Below are positions 62,464-64,000 of a stretch of DNA of 64,000 nucleotides, one piece after another. The stretch's first letter is position 1, and each line of letters starts with the position of its first letter. Made by a program: the position numbers and the translations under genes. The stretch comes from Methylobacterium sp. WL1. Lineage in GTDB: Bacteria > Pseudomonadota > Alphaproteobacteria > Rhizobiales > Beijerinckiaceae. The DNA lies in the NCBI RefSeq assembly GCF_008000895.1, contig NZ_CP042823.1, forward strand, positions 3,376,001 through 3,440,000, given 5' to 3'. The notes under the pieces were generated by a model, which saw only the letters and a program-made list of their open reading frames with translations, made no database searches and was not told the DNA's origin.

Positions 62464-63519
62464 TCAGGCAGCCTGTGCCTGATCGAAGTTCGGCGCCTCG
62501 ATCTCGCCGACACGGTGACAGGCGACGTAGTGACCGTGGCCCGTCGCGAGCAGGGCCGGATCCTCGGCCCTGCACCGCTCGACCGCGAACGGACAGCGCC
62601 CGGCGAACCGGCAGCCCGCGGGCGGATCGATCGGGCTCGGCGGCTCGCCGCGCACGAGGTAGCGGGCCTTCAGGGCCTCCCGTGCCGGACCGGCCGGCAC
62701 CGCCGCCGAGATCAGCGACCAGCTATAGGGGTGGCGCGGGGCGGAGAAGAACGTCCGCGTCGGCGCCTGCTCGACGATCCGGCCGAGATACATCACCGCG
62801 ACCTCGTCGCAGAGGTGCTGCACCACGCCGAGATCGTGCGAAATGAAGATGTAGGCGAGTCCTCGCTCGGCCTGGAGCCTGGCCAGGAGGTTGAGGATCT
62901 GCGCCTGGATGGCGACGTCGAGGGCCGAGACCGCCTCGTCGCAGACGATGATGTCGGGCTCGGTCGCCAGGGCCCGGGCGATGCACAGGCGCTGGCGTTG
63001 CCCCCCCGAGAACTGATGCGGGAACAGGCTTTTGGCCTCCGGTCGCAGGCCCACCGCGGCGAACAGCGCGTCGAGCCGCGCCGCGGCCTGCTTGCGCGAC
63101 AGCCCCTCCAGCAGCCGGAGCGGCTCGGCCACGAGGTCGCCGGCACAGCGGCGGGGATCGAGCGACGCGAACGGGTCCTGGAACACCATCTGGATGTGGC
63201 GGCGCGCCTGCCGCAACCGGGCGCCCCGGAGGCCGAGGATGTCCTCGCCGTCGAGGACGACGTGGCCGGCGGTCGCCGGAACGAGGCGCATGATGCCCTG
63301 CGCTGTGGTGGATTTGCCTGATCCGGACTCTCCGACGATGCCGAAGCTCGCGCCGCGACGCACGACGAAGCTTACGCCATCGACCGCGTGTACCCGCGAG
63401 CCGCCGCGACCCGGGACCGGAAAATGAACCCTGAGGTCGTTGACCTGCAGGATGGCGGCGCCCGTCGGGGCCGGGATGGGTCTCGCGTTCATGCCGCTCT
63501 GGCCGCTCTTGCCGCTCAT
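62464..63519 (-). CDS. Peptide/nickel-type ABC transporter ATP-binding protein (OppF/DppF)
   Basis: About 351 residues. Walker A VGESGSGKSTTAQGIMRLVP, Q-loop MVFQDPFASLDPR, signature FSGGQRQRLCIARALATEPD, Walker B IIVCDEAVSALDVA and the C-terminal oligo_HPY zone with CRFAGRCPFAVERC, which can hold an Fe-S cluster or disulfides. The ATG at 63519 overlaps the upstream ATPase stop (ATGA); an internal ATG at 63492 is an alternative. Substrate peptide or glutathione-type ligand unknown. Confidence 0.92.
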   Translation of the reverse strand: MSGKSGQSGMNARPIPAPTGAAILQVNDLRVHFPVPGRGGSRVHAVDGVSFVVRRGASFGIVGESGSGKSTTAQGIMRLVPATAGHVVLDGEDILGLRGARLRQARRHIQMVFQDPFASLDPRRCAGDLVAEPLRLLEGLSRKQAAARLDALFAAVGLRPEAKSLFPHQFSGGQRQRLCIARALATEPDIIVCDEAVSALDVAIQAQILNLLARLQAERGLAYIFISHDLGVVQHLCDEVAVMYLGRIVEQAPTRTFFSAPRHPYSWSLISAAVPAGPAREALKARYLVRGEPPSPIDPPAGCRFAGRCPFAVERCRAEDPALLATGHGHYVACHRVGEIEAPNFDQAQAA

Positions 63520-64000
63520 GCCGCTCGTGCCTCCGGGTGCCAGCAGGCCACCGCCCGGGCGGACCCGGTTTCGGCCAGGGCCGGCTGGGGACTGTCCAGA
63601 CAGGTGGCGTCGACCCGCGCGCAGCGGTCGGCGAAGGCGCAGATCGCGGGTCGACGGCCGAGCGGAGGGACGAGGCCTGGGATCTCGCGCAACGCGCCCG
63701 TCCCGGCGTCCGCCGCTGCGCCGAGGCGCAGGTGCGGCGTGCAGCCCATCAGCCCGTAGGTATAGGGATGCTGCGCCGCGCGCATCACGGCGCGGGTCTC
63801 GCCCTGCTCGATGCACCGCCCGGCGTAGAGTACCGCCACCGTGTCGGCGATGTCGGCCACCGCCCCGAGATCGTGGGTGATCAGCACGATGGCGGTGCCC
63901 ATCTCGTCCTGGAGGGCCTTCAGCAGATCGAACACCTGCGCCTGCACGGTCACGTCCAGCGCCGTCGTCGGCTCGTCGGCGATCAGCAGCTTCGGCCGGC
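63516..64000 (-). CDS. Peptide-type ABC transporter ATP-binding protein (OppD/DppD), C-terminal part
   Basis: Only the C-terminal portion is inside the window. Reading left from 64000: Walker B LLIADEPTTALDVTVQAQV, then LITHDLGAVADIADTVAVLY and YAGRCIEQG, and a C-terminal CAFADRCARVDATC cysteine motif. It is the first ATPase of the pair and overlaps the OppF-type gene. The rest of the transporter (permeases, binding protein) presumably lies beyond the right edge. Confidence 0.92.
   Translation of the reverse strand, partial: RPKLLIADEPTTALDVTVQAQVFDLLKALQDEMGTAIVLITHDLGAVADIADTVAVLYAGRCIEQGETRAVMRAAQHPYTYGLMGCTPHLRLGAAADAGTGALREIPGLVPPLGRRPAICAFADRCARVDATCLDSPQPALAETGSARAVACWHPEARAA

Noticed and set aside
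1-64000. CRISPR arrays, rRNA and tRNA genes, replication origin
   Set aside because: No regularly spaced repeats, no rRNA motifs and no tRNA cloverleaf were noticed by eye. dnaB alone does not indicate an origin. A tRNAscan/Infernal run would be needed to exclude small RNAs.

Overview
The window looks like chromosome from a Methylobacterium/Methylorubrum-type alphaproteobacterium (order Hyphomicrobiales). This rests on the very high GC content and strong G/C preference at third codon positions, the gene orders rpsF-rpsR-DUF2232-rplI-dnaB, acpS-lepB-rnc-era and rpsB-tsf-pyrH-frr-cdsA-dxr, the C-terminally extended ribosomal protein S2, and the many chemotaxis-free signalling proteins. The genus is inferred, not proven. 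I saw no rRNA, tRNA or CRISPR array.

Layout. 1-3 kb: the start of lgt running off the left edge, a small cupin/SMP-30/VOC operon and a DUF29 gene with a damaged 5' end. 3-24.7 kb: core housekeeping genes. On the minus strand rpsF-rpsR-DUF2232-rplI-dnaB encodes ribosomal proteins and the replicative helicase. On the plus strand are pdxJ-acpS and lepB-rnc-era, with stop/start overlaps except at the acpS-lepB gap, an rRNA methyltransferase/pseudouridine synthase pair, and the translation/lipid/isoprenoid cluster rpsB, tsf, pyrH, frr, cdsA, dxr. uppS, usually between frr and cdsA, is absent here. 24.8-29.4 kb: a metal/siderophore uptake island (two DUF2946 proteins, a PepSY membrane protein, a TonB-dependent receptor). 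29.5-35.3 kb: two permease-less ABC-type binding proteins bracketing a histidine kinase, a response regulator and a receiver-adenylate cyclase. 35.6-39.5 kb: small secreted proteins, a cytochrome c, an IS481-family insertion sequence and a non-coding or decayed stretch with a large palindrome.

39.5-48.2 kb: a CPA1-type antiporter, the two-component NHEJ system (LigD and Ku, divergent) and a two-gene light/c-di-GMP module (GGDEF-EAL protein followed by a BLUF protein). 48.6-53.6 kb: a GntR-regulated catabolic cluster (MFS carrier divergent from a class III CoA-transferase and a crotonase) followed by the remains of a serine-glyoxylate aminotransferase gene. 53.7-62.4 kb: a taurine cluster: TauR-like MocR regulator, TauABC importer, a probable taurine dehydrogenase pair (TauXY), an aldehyde dehydrogenase and a TauE/SafE exporter. 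No Xsc or Tpa is present, so the most economical reading is taurine used as a nitrogen source, with the carbon-sulfur skeleton oxidised to sulfoacetate and exported. 62.4-64 kb: two ATPase genes of a peptide/nickel-type ABC importer, the second cut by the window edge.

Starts were chosen from visible Shine-Dalgarno sequences, ATGA-type overlaps and expected family N-termini. Enzyme names come from motif and family recognition by eye, without database searches.
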